From positions 349,204,416-349,268,415 of the forward strand of contig NC_077229.1 of NCBI RefSeq assembly GCF_027887165.1: DNA of 64,000 nucleotides, written 5' to 3'. The notes under the pieces were generated by a model, which saw nothing but the letters and a program-made list of their open reading frames with translations, was not told the DNA's origin and searched no databases. The position numbers were made by a program, and so were the translations under genes. The stretch comes from Monodelphis domestica. Its lineage: Eukaryota; Chordata; Mammalia; Didelphimorphia; Didelphidae. How positions within the stretch are numbered: the stretch's first letter is position 1; each line of letters starts with the position of its first letter. Below, piece by piece: positions 33,560 to 46,219 of this stretch.

Positions 33560-36500
33560 TATGAGAAGGAGGAATTGGTTTTCAGGTAAGATAAAGAATT
33601 TATTGTGTACATTCAACTTATTAAGCTTAAGTGAAAAAAAAAAACAAGAGGCTTGGTAGAAAAACAAAAAGATTCAATGCCAGAAATTTCAGGTGTTGAA
33701 AGTTAAGGCTTCCCTATTCTAGAAAGAATAAACATATAATAACTCTTTGCTTGCTTTTTCTATGGGTTAGTTCAATCCTAAAGAAGCTCATAATTTCTAC
33801 TATACTTAAGGAAATTCTATAAATTCAGGAAATAAAGCTTGCCTACCCTAGTAATGTGTTAAATGACACTTCAATGGCCTTGATTAATGTACCTTTGTGG
33901 GGGATTCTCTTTATGGGGGCCCAGCATTCATAGCAGGTAATGTGGAGAATCTAGGTCAGTATGTATTTATATCAAAGATAATAAAAAATGCTGTCTACCC
34001 AATGTAAATAATCAAGGGCACTTTGAAGATCGTTATAATTAAATAGACTAGGACTGATTAGAGTGACAGGTTGGGGGCAGATAAGAAACATGTACAAGCA
34101 GTGTTTGAAAGTTACAAACATGAATAAAAATAGGCTTATTTTAAAAAGGTGTGTCTTTTCTTGGACTCTACTAACAGAATGTACAGCCAAATCTTGATTG
34201 TAAAGCAGTTGGTTGTCTAGTCTTTGAATTATTCACCAAAACTTTTTTTTCCTTTATTTGCTCATCAACTAATTCATTGCCATTAACATCTCCTATAGAA
34301 TGTGGGGAAACAACTCAGTCAAGTTTGTTGATGCTTGTTATCTGCAAAGGACTGATCCTATTTCACAAATGATATGAGGATTTGAATTCATGGATAAAAA
34401 AGAGAAATTATTAATTCTTATTGTGATGCTTCATCATGTCATGAAAGTTTAATGGAGGAGAGGAGGGCAGGGACTGGCTAATAGCAATCCCATCCTTTGA
34501 CCATATTCAGTGTTCTGCCTGTTTCACGCCCAGGTGGAGGCTGTGGGTAATAGAAAAGACCTCCCTAGTTCTGAGGAGGCACAGTGTTGTGTTTCTGTTC
34601 CATTTACTGCGTGTTTTTTAGCTGTTGAGATGGAACTGTGTCTGCATAAAAAAGACTGCTACTGAGGCAGCTCAGTTATCATTCTTGGGTGTCCAGATTC
34701 TGTGAGGAGTTAAGGATTGTTGACATTCTCTCCAGTGTAGCAAGGAAGTCTTAGCACTAGCAGCCTAATCTCTCAACCTGGACCAACATATGGCCCATGC
34801 ACACATAGCCTTACTATAGCTTCTCTCTCCATTGCATTTATTCTTCTACCGCCTTAGATGGAGTATTGGAGATAGATTGGACTAGGGAGTAATCTGGTTA
34901 GCCTCCAATGATAGGAAGCATTAGATCCTAGAGTTCCAGTAATGGGAATCTTTGCCAAAATTTTCAGACAACTGAGCCCAGTGAGGAGCAAAGCCCAAGC
35001 AACTTGCTTGACTCAGCCCAACAATGAATCAACCATCAAAACGCTAGTTTCTACAGATAAAGGAATGGTTTTCTCTATAGACTATGCCATATTTGGACAA
35101 AATCTTGGTGTATGAATGTTTTTAGAACCACCTTAATTTTGAGTTTATTATCCTAAGGAACTGAGGGAGAATGAACTTCCAGATGTTGAAGAGAGATGCT
35201 TTTATTTCTGTCATTTTTTCTCAGTAAATACACCTTTGGAACAACTAACTACTGTTAATTGGTTAAATAATACCAAGGTGCTAATCATCGTTGATTGATG
35301 TTTGGAAGAATACACTTGAAAGGGAGATGAAACCAATTTCATAAGAAAGCCACTCCAATTTCCTGAGTAGTAGTCATAGAACCTTATGAAGGAGATGTAG
35401 CCTTGTTAAGGGGATGCAACTAGGCAATGTGTGTGGGCATAGAATCCTAAGAGTTGTGTGCCTCAGCAGACACAATTTTCCAATGAGAATGAGAGTTAGA
35501 TAAAGATCCCTAGAGCTTATAAAGAGCCCTTATAAGGAACATCACAAAGGTGATGTTCAATTCTCACATGCTCTGATAGATCCTAACAAACTGGAGGTGG
35601 GGGTTGGGGGAGCTCAAAGTACAGGTACAGGGATGGAGTATCAATCAAAAATCAACCTACCTAAGTTCAGAAAGGTTCATCACCTGAACAATGTCCACTA
35701 AGTAATAGATTACTTTTTATGTTAAGTAATCTATTTTAAAACTCTACAAGGTCATTAAAAGATTGAGATTTTCATTAATAGAGAATATTCTCAACAGCTA
35801 CTGGACTGCAAAAAGGCAATCCTTTTTTAGTTCCTAAATGCTTCAATCACCACAGATGCTCTCCACATCATTTTTATCTGGCCTCAAGTCTCCAACAACA
35901 CTCCTCTCTCACCCATTTAGTTGAGGATCTTACTTCCTACTTACAGAAACATGGCATTTACCTAATGATCCAGATATTAAAGCCTCAGAGTTCAAAATGA
36001 GGGAGTAAATCCAATTATAAGATTATTGCAGTAGTTCTATTAAACTGGAAAAACAAATGTTACTTCTTCCATACAAAATAAACTTGGCCAAAAATATCAA
36101 AAACCCTATTATAGAGAATAATGGATCACTAGTCTTTACTTGATTAAATAGATTTGTTAAATATTTCAATAGTTAATATTCATGAACCACTTTCTCTCCC
36201 ACAATGGATAATTATTAAGGCAGACTGATAATCTTCATTTTAAAAACTTGTCATAAATTGCCAGATTAATGAGCTTGTCGTTTTCCCCCTTCTGAGTAAA
36301 AGTTATGTACATTTTAAATAACTAATATGTGAAGTTTAGCTGTAATGAAAGATACTGAAAGATTTTTTGGTTGGAATAAGATTTCTACATATGATAACAG
36401 ACTAATTTCTTTTTAAACCTCTCAATGAATAGCCTTTTGTCCTAGAGGTCCAGCTCTTTAAAAAAAAAAAAAGGCATCATTGCCAACTTATTCCAAGGCA

Positions 36501-36840
36501 ATTCATAAAGATATGTAAGGGGGAGGAAGAAGCAATTGGTCATATCAGCTAAAAGATCCCTAGGTCCACCTTAGGCATAAAAAACAGCATGCTTTGCAAA
36601 TGATATGCACGTGGAAAAACTGAAAGCTTTTGGACAGGATTTTATATAGTTTCTTTGAGGAGATTTTGGGTAAGATGATAAAAAGCGTCCGTTCAGCAGC
36701 CAAGTTACTTAGTCTCAAAACTTGAGCAAGCAAAATCAATCTCTCCTACCCCAATGCTTCTTGATTCCAGGGGCTGCTTCATCCAAACCTGTTTAGCCAG
36801 GCACTTTGTCGCTCTGAAGCATAATCAGCATCTCCTAGAC
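33560..36840. other. Gene-free, repeat-poor 3.3 kb upstream of MC4R
   Basis: No gene and, unlike the rest of the window, almost no recognisable repeat apart from an A run at 36461. Absence of insertions just upstream of a developmental or neuroendocrine gene is compatible with regulatory constraint. Candidate blocks are discussed at 34440-34770 and 36240-36420. Confidence 0.45.
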
Positions 36841-36860
36841 TCATGCTGTACTTCAGCTGG

Positions 36861-36867
36861 ATTGGTT
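36861..36867 (-). promoter_or_regulatory. CCAAT box (inverted) of MC4R promoter
   Basis: ATTGGTT on the plus strand, about 85 bp upstream of the TATA-like motif. A short GGAGGCGGAGC purine/GC block follows at 36879-36888, then a C-rich tract at 36901-36937. Position fits a proximal promoter; activity is inferred. Confidence 0.5.
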
Positions 36868-36945
36868 GGACAGTAAAGGAGGCGGAGCAACTCCTAGATT
36901 CCTCCCCGTCCCCCCCTCCCCGCCCATTTTTCCCCCTCCACACAC

Positions 36946-36954
36946 CATAAAAAT
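36946..36954 (+). promoter_or_regulatory. TATA-like element of MC4R
   Basis: CATAAAAAT. Transcription starting 25-32 bp downstream would begin near 36976-36980, about 425 nt before the start codon. From memory the human MC4R start site is mapped at a very similar distance, which supports this reading. Confidence 0.55.
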
Positions 36955-36977
36955 CAGCCGCAGGTTTGCACAGCTTT

Positions 36978-38400
<1,423 letters not shown>

Positions 38401-38765
38401 AACATCCCACAGAGCTGTATTTAATCTTCCAAGGAGTTCTCTCAATGAACCTTGGCTGTATGCTTCACAAACAGCCTTCTGAAATGTGTGTGACTTGTAC
38501 AGTGTTATTATTTGTAAACAAAACAAAATACCTTCCAGTAGTGATTTATTTTCAATGTGAAAAAATGTACTAGTCTCAAAGTCATTTTGTTTAAATTCCA
38601 TAATAACTTTTTGGTGTAAAATACTAACAATATGCTAATTGAAGGTTCTCTATGTTAAAGAAAAATACTATCTTATTTAAAACATAATATTATGTCTTGG
38701 GGGGGGGGCATTAAAAAAACAGTTCATTGATGTAACCAATAAAGAACTCATGCACATCACTGGTG
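38401..38765 (+). other. MC4R: MC4R 3' untranslated region
   Basis: About 360 nt between the TAA stop and the poly(A) signal. It includes a run of ten G at 38699-38708 followed closely by an A run. No repeat insertion. Confidence 0.65.
38738..38743 (+). terminator. MC4R polyadenylation signal
   Basis: AATAAA, with a GT-rich stretch (TTGTTGTTGTTATTTT) at about 38778 downstream. Cleavage is expected near 38757-38765. Confidence 0.75.
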
Positions 38766-38769
38766 GACT

Positions 38770-39625
38770 ATAATCAATTGTTGTTGTTATTTTATTACAT
38801 AGCATTGCAAAATATTGATTTGAATTGGGTATAAAAGGTAAAATATTTTGAAGGTAGAACTACCCTGATTAAAAAGATTAACCTCATCACAGGAAAAATA
38901 AGTGATGTAAGAAAAAGCCTTCTCCTTCCATTTCTGCCAAAATAGCACTTGATTTTCTCTTTAACAAGAGTTCTCGGAATAAAACTACAGAGGAAAATAG
39001 GTAGAAAGAACCTTTGAGTCACAAAGCAATGGGCTATTTTAAAGATGGTCTGGATGCATCTGTTCAAGTACATACTTTCATTTCCTCACCCAAATTGTCT
39101 GATTGTAAAGCAACTGACTAGCATCCTGGAGCCTATTCCTGGAAACGCATGGTATGGCAATTCTCACTCTTTTATGCACCCCTTCTGCTCCCAACCACTA
39201 TGGAAAGGAGAGACTGGTCTCTGACATTCATCTAGGAAAGGATAACCTACAGAGGTGACCAAAATCAGAGGGGTTCAGACTTAGCAATATGACTATTTCT
39301 CTATGAGAAATTGATTGTCAATGGTGCCTTGGTATCCTCTGCCATCATAACACTGTGGGTTGGAGATAAATTGTTGACAACTAAAGAGGTTCCTAAGCAA
39401 AGTCTCCATCCCCAGAATGGCCATGTTTCAGGAATATTCATTTAATTTGAGATCAGGTGACTTGTTGTGGATCTCTGTTCCCACAGATGAACACAATCCC
39501 TGAATTTGAAAGAGTTTCCAAAGAGCACAGTTACTTATTCTCATTATGGAAGAGTATGTAACTTTAACTTCCAGGGGATTACTTTTGGAACAAAGAAGGA
39601 ACAAAGACAGAATCTCCCCAATTGT
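38770..39625. other. Gene-free sequence 3' of MC4R
   Basis: No repeat or gene recognised. The open frames here are short and on both strands without pattern. Confidence 0.45.
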
Positions 39626-39627
39626 TC

Positions 39628-39826
39628 CAAAGCAGAGGCCCTTAGCCTTTTTGTGTCTCATGGACTCTTTCGGCAATCTGATGAAGTCTTTTAAGTTCTT
39701 TGCAGGATGATATTTTAAATACATAAAATATGCAGGGTCACAAAGGAAATAAGTTATGTTGAATTTTGTTTTTAAAAATATTTTTAAATACAAGTTTTGA
39801 AAACCCCAGGTTAAAAGCTCCTTGTT
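39628..39826 (+). mobile_element. Non-autonomous hAT MITE, second family, both ends present
   Basis: Left end AGAGGCCCTTAGCCTTTTTG and right end CCCCAGGTTAAAAGCTCCTTG are decayed inverted repeats. The body has CTCATGGACTCTTTCGGCAATCTGATGAAG and AGGGTCACAAAGGAAATAAGTTAT. Copies at 5922-6085 and 23036-23092. Confidence 0.6.
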
Positions 39827-39829
39827 CTT

Positions 39830-40840
39830 ATTGCAGTGAACTTTTTTCCCCTTTTGGGGAAATTGATAAATATTCTCAATAAGGGATGATAATACTGAAT
39901 GAAGGCTGCTCAGAAAAGAATCACGTTGTTCATTTTATAATACACTGAAATCTGAATAGATTAAATAGAATACAGAAGGACACATGCAATTATTGCATCA
40001 ATTACCTCAAGCCTCATTTTTGTTTCTTTTTTTTACATGTCAACACTTGGGCATAGGATACATTTCTAATACTGACAGATAGATTAAAATTATATATATA
40101 TATATATATAGTTAGTTAGGTTCAAGTTTTTTAGTCAAAATTGTTTTTGTGGCTTGAGCCTAGTTGCTAGGGATTTTTTTCTATATTTGGAGCACAAATG
40201 AATTTATATATTTAAATATAGAATAGCATTTGAATCTTAGTCAAAGCTGTGGGTGAGAAGAAAGTGTTGAGGTATCATGGTAACTATTCATTTGGATGTC
40301 TTAATTTAATATATATGAGAAATTCCTGGGGCTTAAAGTGGAGACAAATAATACAAAACAATATTCCACATCTTCACTGGCAACTCTGATTCTGCTTTGG
40401 TACTTCTGAAAGCCTTTGTCTGTCTCTCCTCTTCTCCCTCTCCTCCTCTCCCTCTGTCTCTCCATCATCTTCTTCATCCCTCTCTTTCTCTCCCTTTGCC
40501 CAGTTACCCAGACAATACTGAGAAAAGTATTTTATACCCATTCTGTGTACCTTTCTTGCTTGAGGAAGAAAAAGATCTATGAGTCTTGACCCATCTCACA
40601 GAAAGGGAAATACCATTCTGGGACTAATGTGAGTAGGAGACCAGCTGCTGAAATGGTCAGGGCTAGGGCCAGGGTAAAAGCAGAAAACTAAGACAAAGTT
40701 ATACCACTTCAAGAGATAACAAAAGGCCAATTTCCTCCTCTCTTATTGGAGGAAGGAAAATGCTTTCAAACATAAATGGGATAGATGGAATCAGGAGTTG
40801 CGATGAGCCACCCAAGACATCTGCTGTGAAGAATGCTAGT
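39830..40840. other. Gene-free sequence
   Basis: Contains a (TA)10 run at 40091-40110 and a CT-rich low-complexity stretch at 40418-40498. Nothing else recognised. Confidence 0.5.
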
Positions 40841-40844
40841 AAAG

Positions 40845-41150
40845 CCAAGCACCTTGCTAAGAGCTGGGGGTTACGAAGAAAAAGATGGTTATTGTTCTCA
40901 AGGACCTTAAACTCAAATGAGGAAGGCAACATGTAAAGATGTATCCAGGTACATAAGAAGTTTTATTCAGAATAGTTAGGAAATAGTCTGCGAGAGAGTC
41001 ACGAGCAATTGAGATTCATGGGAAATGTCTCACATAAAAGTTAAGGAGCCTTCAAAGAAGCCTTCTAAGAGGCAAAAGTGAGGGGATAGAGTATTCCAGG
41101 CAAGGGAGAACCAGTAAAAAAAGATGGAACATAATTTGATATCAGGAGTT
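40845..41150 (-). mobile_element. L2 LINE fragment, antisense
   Basis: CAAGCACCTTGCTAAGAGCTGGGG, TTGTTCTCAAGGACCTTAAAC, CTTCAAAGAAGCCTTCTAAG and GAGTATTCCAGGCAAGGG are in antisense L2 order. Confidence 0.75.
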
Positions 41151-41289
41151 TCCCGAGATCTGGAAATATATATTTATTTATACATGTATGTATATCATAT
41201 GTATATATAAACAAAAAATCTATATTTATAGCTATATTTTCTATATAATAGGCTTCACCAGACTGTCATGAGATAAAAATAGACCAAAA

Positions 41290-41500
41290 AAAAAATAGAG
41301 AGATTTTGATAGAAAGAGCCTGTCATGGATTTGAAACTAGAGTCCTGAGATTCAAATCCTGCCTCTGCAACTTATGTTATTATATACCTGGGTGAGTCAT
41401 GTCAACTCTCTATGTCTTCGTCTCTTCTTTTGAAAAATTCAAGAGTTGACCTAGATAATCTAAAGGCTTCCTTTCAGCTCTATAACAGGTCCTGAAATCA
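41290..41500 (+). repeat. CORE-SINE (MIR/THER-like), sense
   Basis: GTCCTGAGATTCAAATCCTGCCTCTG, CTGGGTGAGTCATGTCAACTC, TGACCTAGATAATCTAAAGGC and TCCTTTCAGCTCTATAACA. Confidence 0.65.
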
Positions 41501-41504
41501 TGAT

Positions 41505-42085
41505 AAAGTTTGAAAGGGATCTGAAATATTGTCACCTCCAAATCTCTGGCTGCTAAGTCACCACATGTGATTAAATTGGGGGATGGGGGGAACGAAGGAA
41601 ACATTTCTTGCTTCCTGTAACATCTGTAGCCTATAGTACTGGTAGGGGGCAGATGCCAGCAATAGAAAATTGCCCAGTGGAAGTCTGAATTCAACCTGTG
41701 TCTTAGGAATAGGTCAAGATCCTCAGCTTGGGACCAAGTTGAAGGCAGAGTACTAAGGTTTGAAAATTCACTGGGTTCCATTTGCAGTGCAATGGAAGTT
41801 GTTTTTTGTTGTTTTGTTATTGTTGTTTTTCCTTACAGTCAAGGATGCATAACCAGAATAGGCCATATAATTTTAGCTATATAAGCTAACCTAGCAGTCT
41901 CCATGGATTCATTAATAGGAAGGGTAGAAGGTATTTTTTAGGGAATTATTCCCAGAGCCTTTGCCCCATATTTAATTCTGCAATTAGTCAGGTCATGTTT
42001 TATTGGAATGCAATTCATTTATATATCCAACTCCAACCTCACACCTTAAGGTTTCCCCCAAAGTTTATGTCATGTGCCCTCTTCT
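41505..42085. other. Gene-free sequence
   Basis: No gene or named repeat. The 123-residue open frame at 41410-41781 on the minus strand overlaps a SINE and has no recognisable motif. Confidence 0.45.
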
Positions 42086-42089
42086 CTTC

Positions 42090-42945
42090 CCGTGTTCTCT
42101 CCTTTGATGATCCCAATTGTTTCCAGGGGCTGAACTACCATTTCTACAAAGATGACATCCAAATATAAATATCCATCCCTAATTTTACTCTGGAACTCAA
42201 CTCCTGAACCTCCAGTTACTTGATGGATATCTCTTCTTGGATGACTCATCAGAATCTAAAACTCTATATGCTAAAAATGGAGAACTCATTATCACTATCC
42301 ATACCCCCAAACCTAACTCTTCACTTTTTTTTCCAGTTTCTGTTAAGGTTATTACCTCCTTCCCAAACATACAAAGTTTCCAAGTCTTACAAATTTTATA
42401 GGCAAAACCTCTCTCACTTCTGTCCCTTTCTCACCACTCACATCATCTTAATAATTTAATCCTTCAGCAACTTTTGTTGGATTATTTTTAAAACCTTTCC
42501 TCTCCAACATTCTCCATTCCAATTCAATCTTTACACAGTTGACAAAATAATCTTTTTCAGTACAGCTCTAACTATATCACTCCCCTGTTTAAAAACTTCA
42601 ATAGCTTCCTATTACTACTAGGATAAAGTACAAATGATTCTCTTTGATATTTAGGACCCTACATAATCTGGTCACCATTCATCAGTCTTATTTTTCACTC
42701 TTTCCATTCACCCATTCATCTCCCACCTCCAGATAGTCTTACAAATTATCTTTCATGCCTAAAATGTACTCTATCCTAATCTTCAGAATCTTCCTTTAAG
42801 GATATACTTCTATATTATTTCCCCCAGAAAAACCTTCTTAAACTGTCTCAGTAACCACTTATTAGCTCCTTGAAGTCAGAAATTATTTTATTTTTGTCTC
42901 AGTATTCCCAACATCTAGTACAGAATTTAATAAAAAGACTCAATT
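42090..42945 (+). mobile_element. L2 LINE, sense, ORF2 remnant through 3' end
   Basis: AGATGACATCCAAATATAAATATCC (L2 ADDTQIYI region), TATATCACTCCCCTGTTTAAAAAC, TGATATTTAGGACCCTACATAATCTGG, then TTAGCTCCTTGAAGTCAGAAATT and CTCAGTATTCCCAACATCTAGTACAG. A continuous old copy of about 850 bp. Confidence 0.85.
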
Positions 42946-42949
42946 CTAC

Positions 42950-44400
42950 ACAAATTCCAAGTGCCTTTTTAAACCATTGATATAACATAAAATCTATATG
43001 ATTTGTCTACTTGTTCACCCTTATAATATAAATACCAAAATGTCATATAATAAATAAGATCCAGTATTAGTGCGATCTAGCCAAAACTTCTCTAACATTA
43101 CATATATATTTTTATGTTGAAACTGGATTTACAACATAATTAAGTGTTATGTAAGATTAAAATTAATATCCAATAACTCCAAGTATTATATTTCATAAGA
43201 TTTATTAATAATCATTTGAAGTAAAAGAAATAAAAGAACAAAAATAAAAACCTAACTAAAGAAAAGTTTTCCCTGTAATGTTCATGTTCATGGGAAAAGA
43301 GAGAAGGGTTGGGTCACACATAAACTTTATCTCCAATGTTAGAAGTAATGTTAGAAGTTATGTTAGAAGTAACATGGGAAGCTGGACTTTTGAATCCTGG
43401 GGAGCAAATTCTAATTACACAGTTATAAACCAAAAAAAAATTCTTAGATATTCTTTGTTAACTCTGATATACTAATTCTTCTGTTGCTTTCTTTATTCAA
43501 TTTTAATGTCAAAAATAAAATGAGGAATTTAATTTTAAATAATCAAGACTAAAAGTGATTTATTTTAATTGTCTTGACTCAAAAATCTCTACAAATTCTA
43601 GCTTTTTTCTAAATTATATATGTATTCTACATTTCTTATATATTTATGTGTATGTATGTATGTATGTATTATAGTCTTATTGTAATGACCTGAACTACAA
43701 AGAAAACTATGTCTCCTCATAGTGAATTGAATGTCATAGTCTCTAAAACAATTAGTTATGTATATCTAATTCAAAACTGATAGTTATGGTGAAGGTGTTC
43801 ACTCCCTTTTGCCCTTGGGCATAGAGAATTGATCTCCATAATGGTTCCATCAATAACCACCATAAGATTAACATGGAAATCAGATATATGGAAAAAAGAA
43901 GATTGAGGTACCTGGCTAGGTACCTGGGGGACTGAAAAAAAAGAGTAGTGTCTTTGACAATAGAGAAGTTTGGAAAAGGTAAGGGTTTGGGGGAAAATAT
44001 ATGGAGTTCAATTTTGGAAATATATTAGCTCCTCCTCTCCCCTCCCCATCCCTTACCTGAAGATTCAGTTACCCAACTCCAAAGTGCTGGAGGTCTTCAC
44101 CCTTTGGCTCTGCTTTCACTTTCACTTCTATATGGCTTTTCTCCCCTTTGTGGGTGGGAGGCTACAGATTATGAGGGGAAGAGCAGAAGAAAGGAGACAG
44201 AAGAAAGGAGAAGAAAGGAAAAGATGTACATGTATGGGTTTGTGTATGTTTGTTTATATGGTGGTTTCAGCTATACACCATAGGTCTTGCAATATATCCC
44301 TTGTAGATACAAGATCCTACTCTATTATCTTTGTCATCTCTTTGGGACATCCATTTTGAAATGTCCAGTAAGCAATTGTTGACAAGGAATTGCCTATTTA
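42950..44400. other. Gene-free, AT-rich sequence
   Basis: Contains a TGTATGTATG run at 43648-43670 and a short tandem GTTAGAAGT theme at 43338-43375 (three imperfect copies of AATGTTAGAAGT). The 129-residue open frame at 43970-44359 has no recognised domain. Confidence 0.45.
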
Positions 44401-44404
44401 TAAA

Positions 44405-44535
44405 GTGAATCAATGAATAGAAAAGCATTTAAGTGCTTACAATTTACAGAGGACTATGTTAATTTCTCTGAATACAAAAGCAAAAGCAAAGACCTTTAGT
44501 TTATATTTATTGGAGGGAAAGCTCATGGTTCATGC
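44405..44535 (-). mobile_element. L2 LINE 3' fragment, antisense
   Basis: GCATTTAAGTGCTTACAATTTAC, GACTATGTTAATTTCTCTG and CAAAAGCAAAAGCAAAGACC in antisense L2 order, diverged. Confidence 0.45.
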
Positions 44536-44814
44536 TTCCAGAACTCCAAATTTATGAGAAGAGGAGACAGGAGAAGGAAGAAACAAGTGCATATCAAGCA
44601 GTGAGTAGGCTGTCAAAGAGGTTGTGGAGGTGGCCAGAGAAGAAGGTGTCAGGAGAATTGGCTTGGGGTTTTCCTGAAATTATGTTCCAGAAAAGGAAAG
44701 CACCACTCAAGAGTTTCCCAAAACCATGAACTAAGTTGTATGTGTTTTAAGATAGATCACATTCAGAAGTGCTTAATTGTATACTTTGGAAGATGGAAAC
44801 TAGTTCAGAAAATG

Positions 44815-45015
44815 GGTGAAAACCATGAAGTAGTGGAAAAAACATCAGCCTTCCAGTCAGACAGAAGTCCAGAGCTCAAACCCTGATTTTTACACTTTAG
44901 TGTGTCTTCATGCAAGCTAATTAATATCCCTGAACCTCAATTTTATCATCTGAAAGAATGGAGTTAGAACGAGCTTTAAAGTCTATTCCACTTCTAAGAT
45001 CCTGTGTTGTTACTA
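44815..45015 (+). repeat. CORE-SINE (MIR-like), sense
   Basis: GAAGTAGTGGAAAAAACATC, GAGCTCAAACCCTGATTTT, CCTGAACCTCAATTTTATCATCTG and TCTATTCCACTTCTAAGATCCTG. Confidence 0.6.
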
Positions 45016-45049
45016 TTGAAATGCAATATGCCTGTGAGTTGTGTATGGA

Positions 45050-45090
45050 GATGAGAGAGAGAGAGATAGAGCCAGAGCCAGAGAGAGAGT
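45050..45090 (+). repeat. GA-rich low-complexity run
   Basis: GAGAGAGAGAGATAGAGCCAG and continuing purine-rich text. It generates a spurious short open frame. Confidence 0.85.
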
Positions 45091-45299
45091 ACATGGGTTG
45101 GGGGATGGGGGGGGTAAAAGATAGCAGAGTTGGAGATTGAGTTTTAAAGATAGTTCTTGATTTGCAAATAAAGAACTGAAGCCATTAAGCCATAAATATG
45201 AAGAAATTAAGAAACTTTCCTAAAGTCATCCAACTTTGTGCTACAGGGGAAGGGAAGAAATTGCTCCCCTTACTGGTCCCAAGTTTGGCCTATCTAGCA

Positions 45300-45454
45300 G
45301 CTTACAAGGACATAGTGGAGAGGGGGAAGGGAGCAGCTCCACCTTTCTAGTAATGAACTCAGGGAAATGGAGGGGGGTGGGGTCAGCACACATGCCCACA
45401 GAGAGGGCTCTGCATGCCATCTTTGGCACCTGTGCTATAGGTTCACCATCACTG
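45300..45454 (+). mobile_element. Truncated 3' part of the hAT element seen at 10099-10584
   Basis: Shares GTGGAGAGGGGGA, GGGAGCAGCT, TTTCTAGTAATGAACTCAGG, TGCCCACAGAGAG and ends in GGTTCACCATCACTG, the same right terminal inverted repeat. The left half is missing. Confidence 0.85.
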
Positions 45455-45459
45455 ACCTA

Positions 45460-45985
45460 GACTCACTGGTTAGTCAGTTCCAGGGAGCTGGAACACTTAT
45501 TGTTCCCCATTGCCACTTACAAATTCCCTCTTTCCCTTATAACTCCAGAACCTCTCCTTTTTTGAGTTTCATTCAATCCACATTTACCATCCAATCAAAA
45601 TTCTAAGAGTTGCTTTCTATCGACTTCCAAAACATTCTTATTTTCTCAATAAGTCCAGTACCTGGTTCATACTCTTTCTCAATTCCCAACTTCTGCCCTC
45701 ATATAAGACTTTAGCATATATACTGACACTCCCTCAAACACCTTATTTCCTACTTTCTCAAATACATTTATAAATAAACAGAACAAATAAATGCATCAAT
45801 AGATGATAGATGTAGATAGATAAAGACACATTAATAGACCATATTACCTTTTTATATTATTATTTTTTCTTTTATAAACCTTAGAATAAGAATAAAGACT
45901 ATTATTAGTTTTAATAAAATGATCTAGCACCACCTACTTGGAACTTTCTGGAATTTTAGGAGAGTTGACATTAAAGAATTATACT
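45460..45985. other. Gene-free sequence
   Basis: Nothing recognised beyond a small GATAGATG-type run near 45805-45825. Confidence 0.45.
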
Positions 45986-45988
45986 TGA

Positions 45989-46203
45989 GGGGGCAGCTGG
46001 TAGCTCAGTGGATTGAGAGTCAGGCCTAGAGATGGGAGGTTCTAGGTTCAAATCTGGCCTCAGACACTTCCCAGTTGTGTGACCCTGGGCAAGTCACTTG
46101 ACCCCCCTTGCCTAGTCCTTACCACTCTTCTGCCTTGGAGCCAATACACAGTATTGACTCCAAGATGGAAAGTAAGGGTTTTAATTTAAAAAAAAATTTT
46201 TTT
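45989..46203 (+). mobile_element. tRNA-derived marsupial SINE (family A)
   Basis: GCTCAGTGGATTGAGAGTCAG, GGGAGGTTCTAGGTTCAAAT, TGTGACCCTGGGCAAGTCAC and GGAAAGTAAGGGTTTTAATT. Perfect 15-bp target duplication AAGAATTATACTTGA at 45974-45988 and 46204-46218. Confidence 0.95.
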
Positions 46204-46219
46204 AAGAATTATACTTGAT

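Noticed and set aside
41410-41781. 123-residue open frame on the minus strand
   Set aside because: Partly over a CORE-SINE, with no recognised domain.
43970-44359. 129-residue open frame on the plus strand
   Set aside because: Low-complexity Lys/Arg/Glu-rich middle, no motif, no splice context that I can support.
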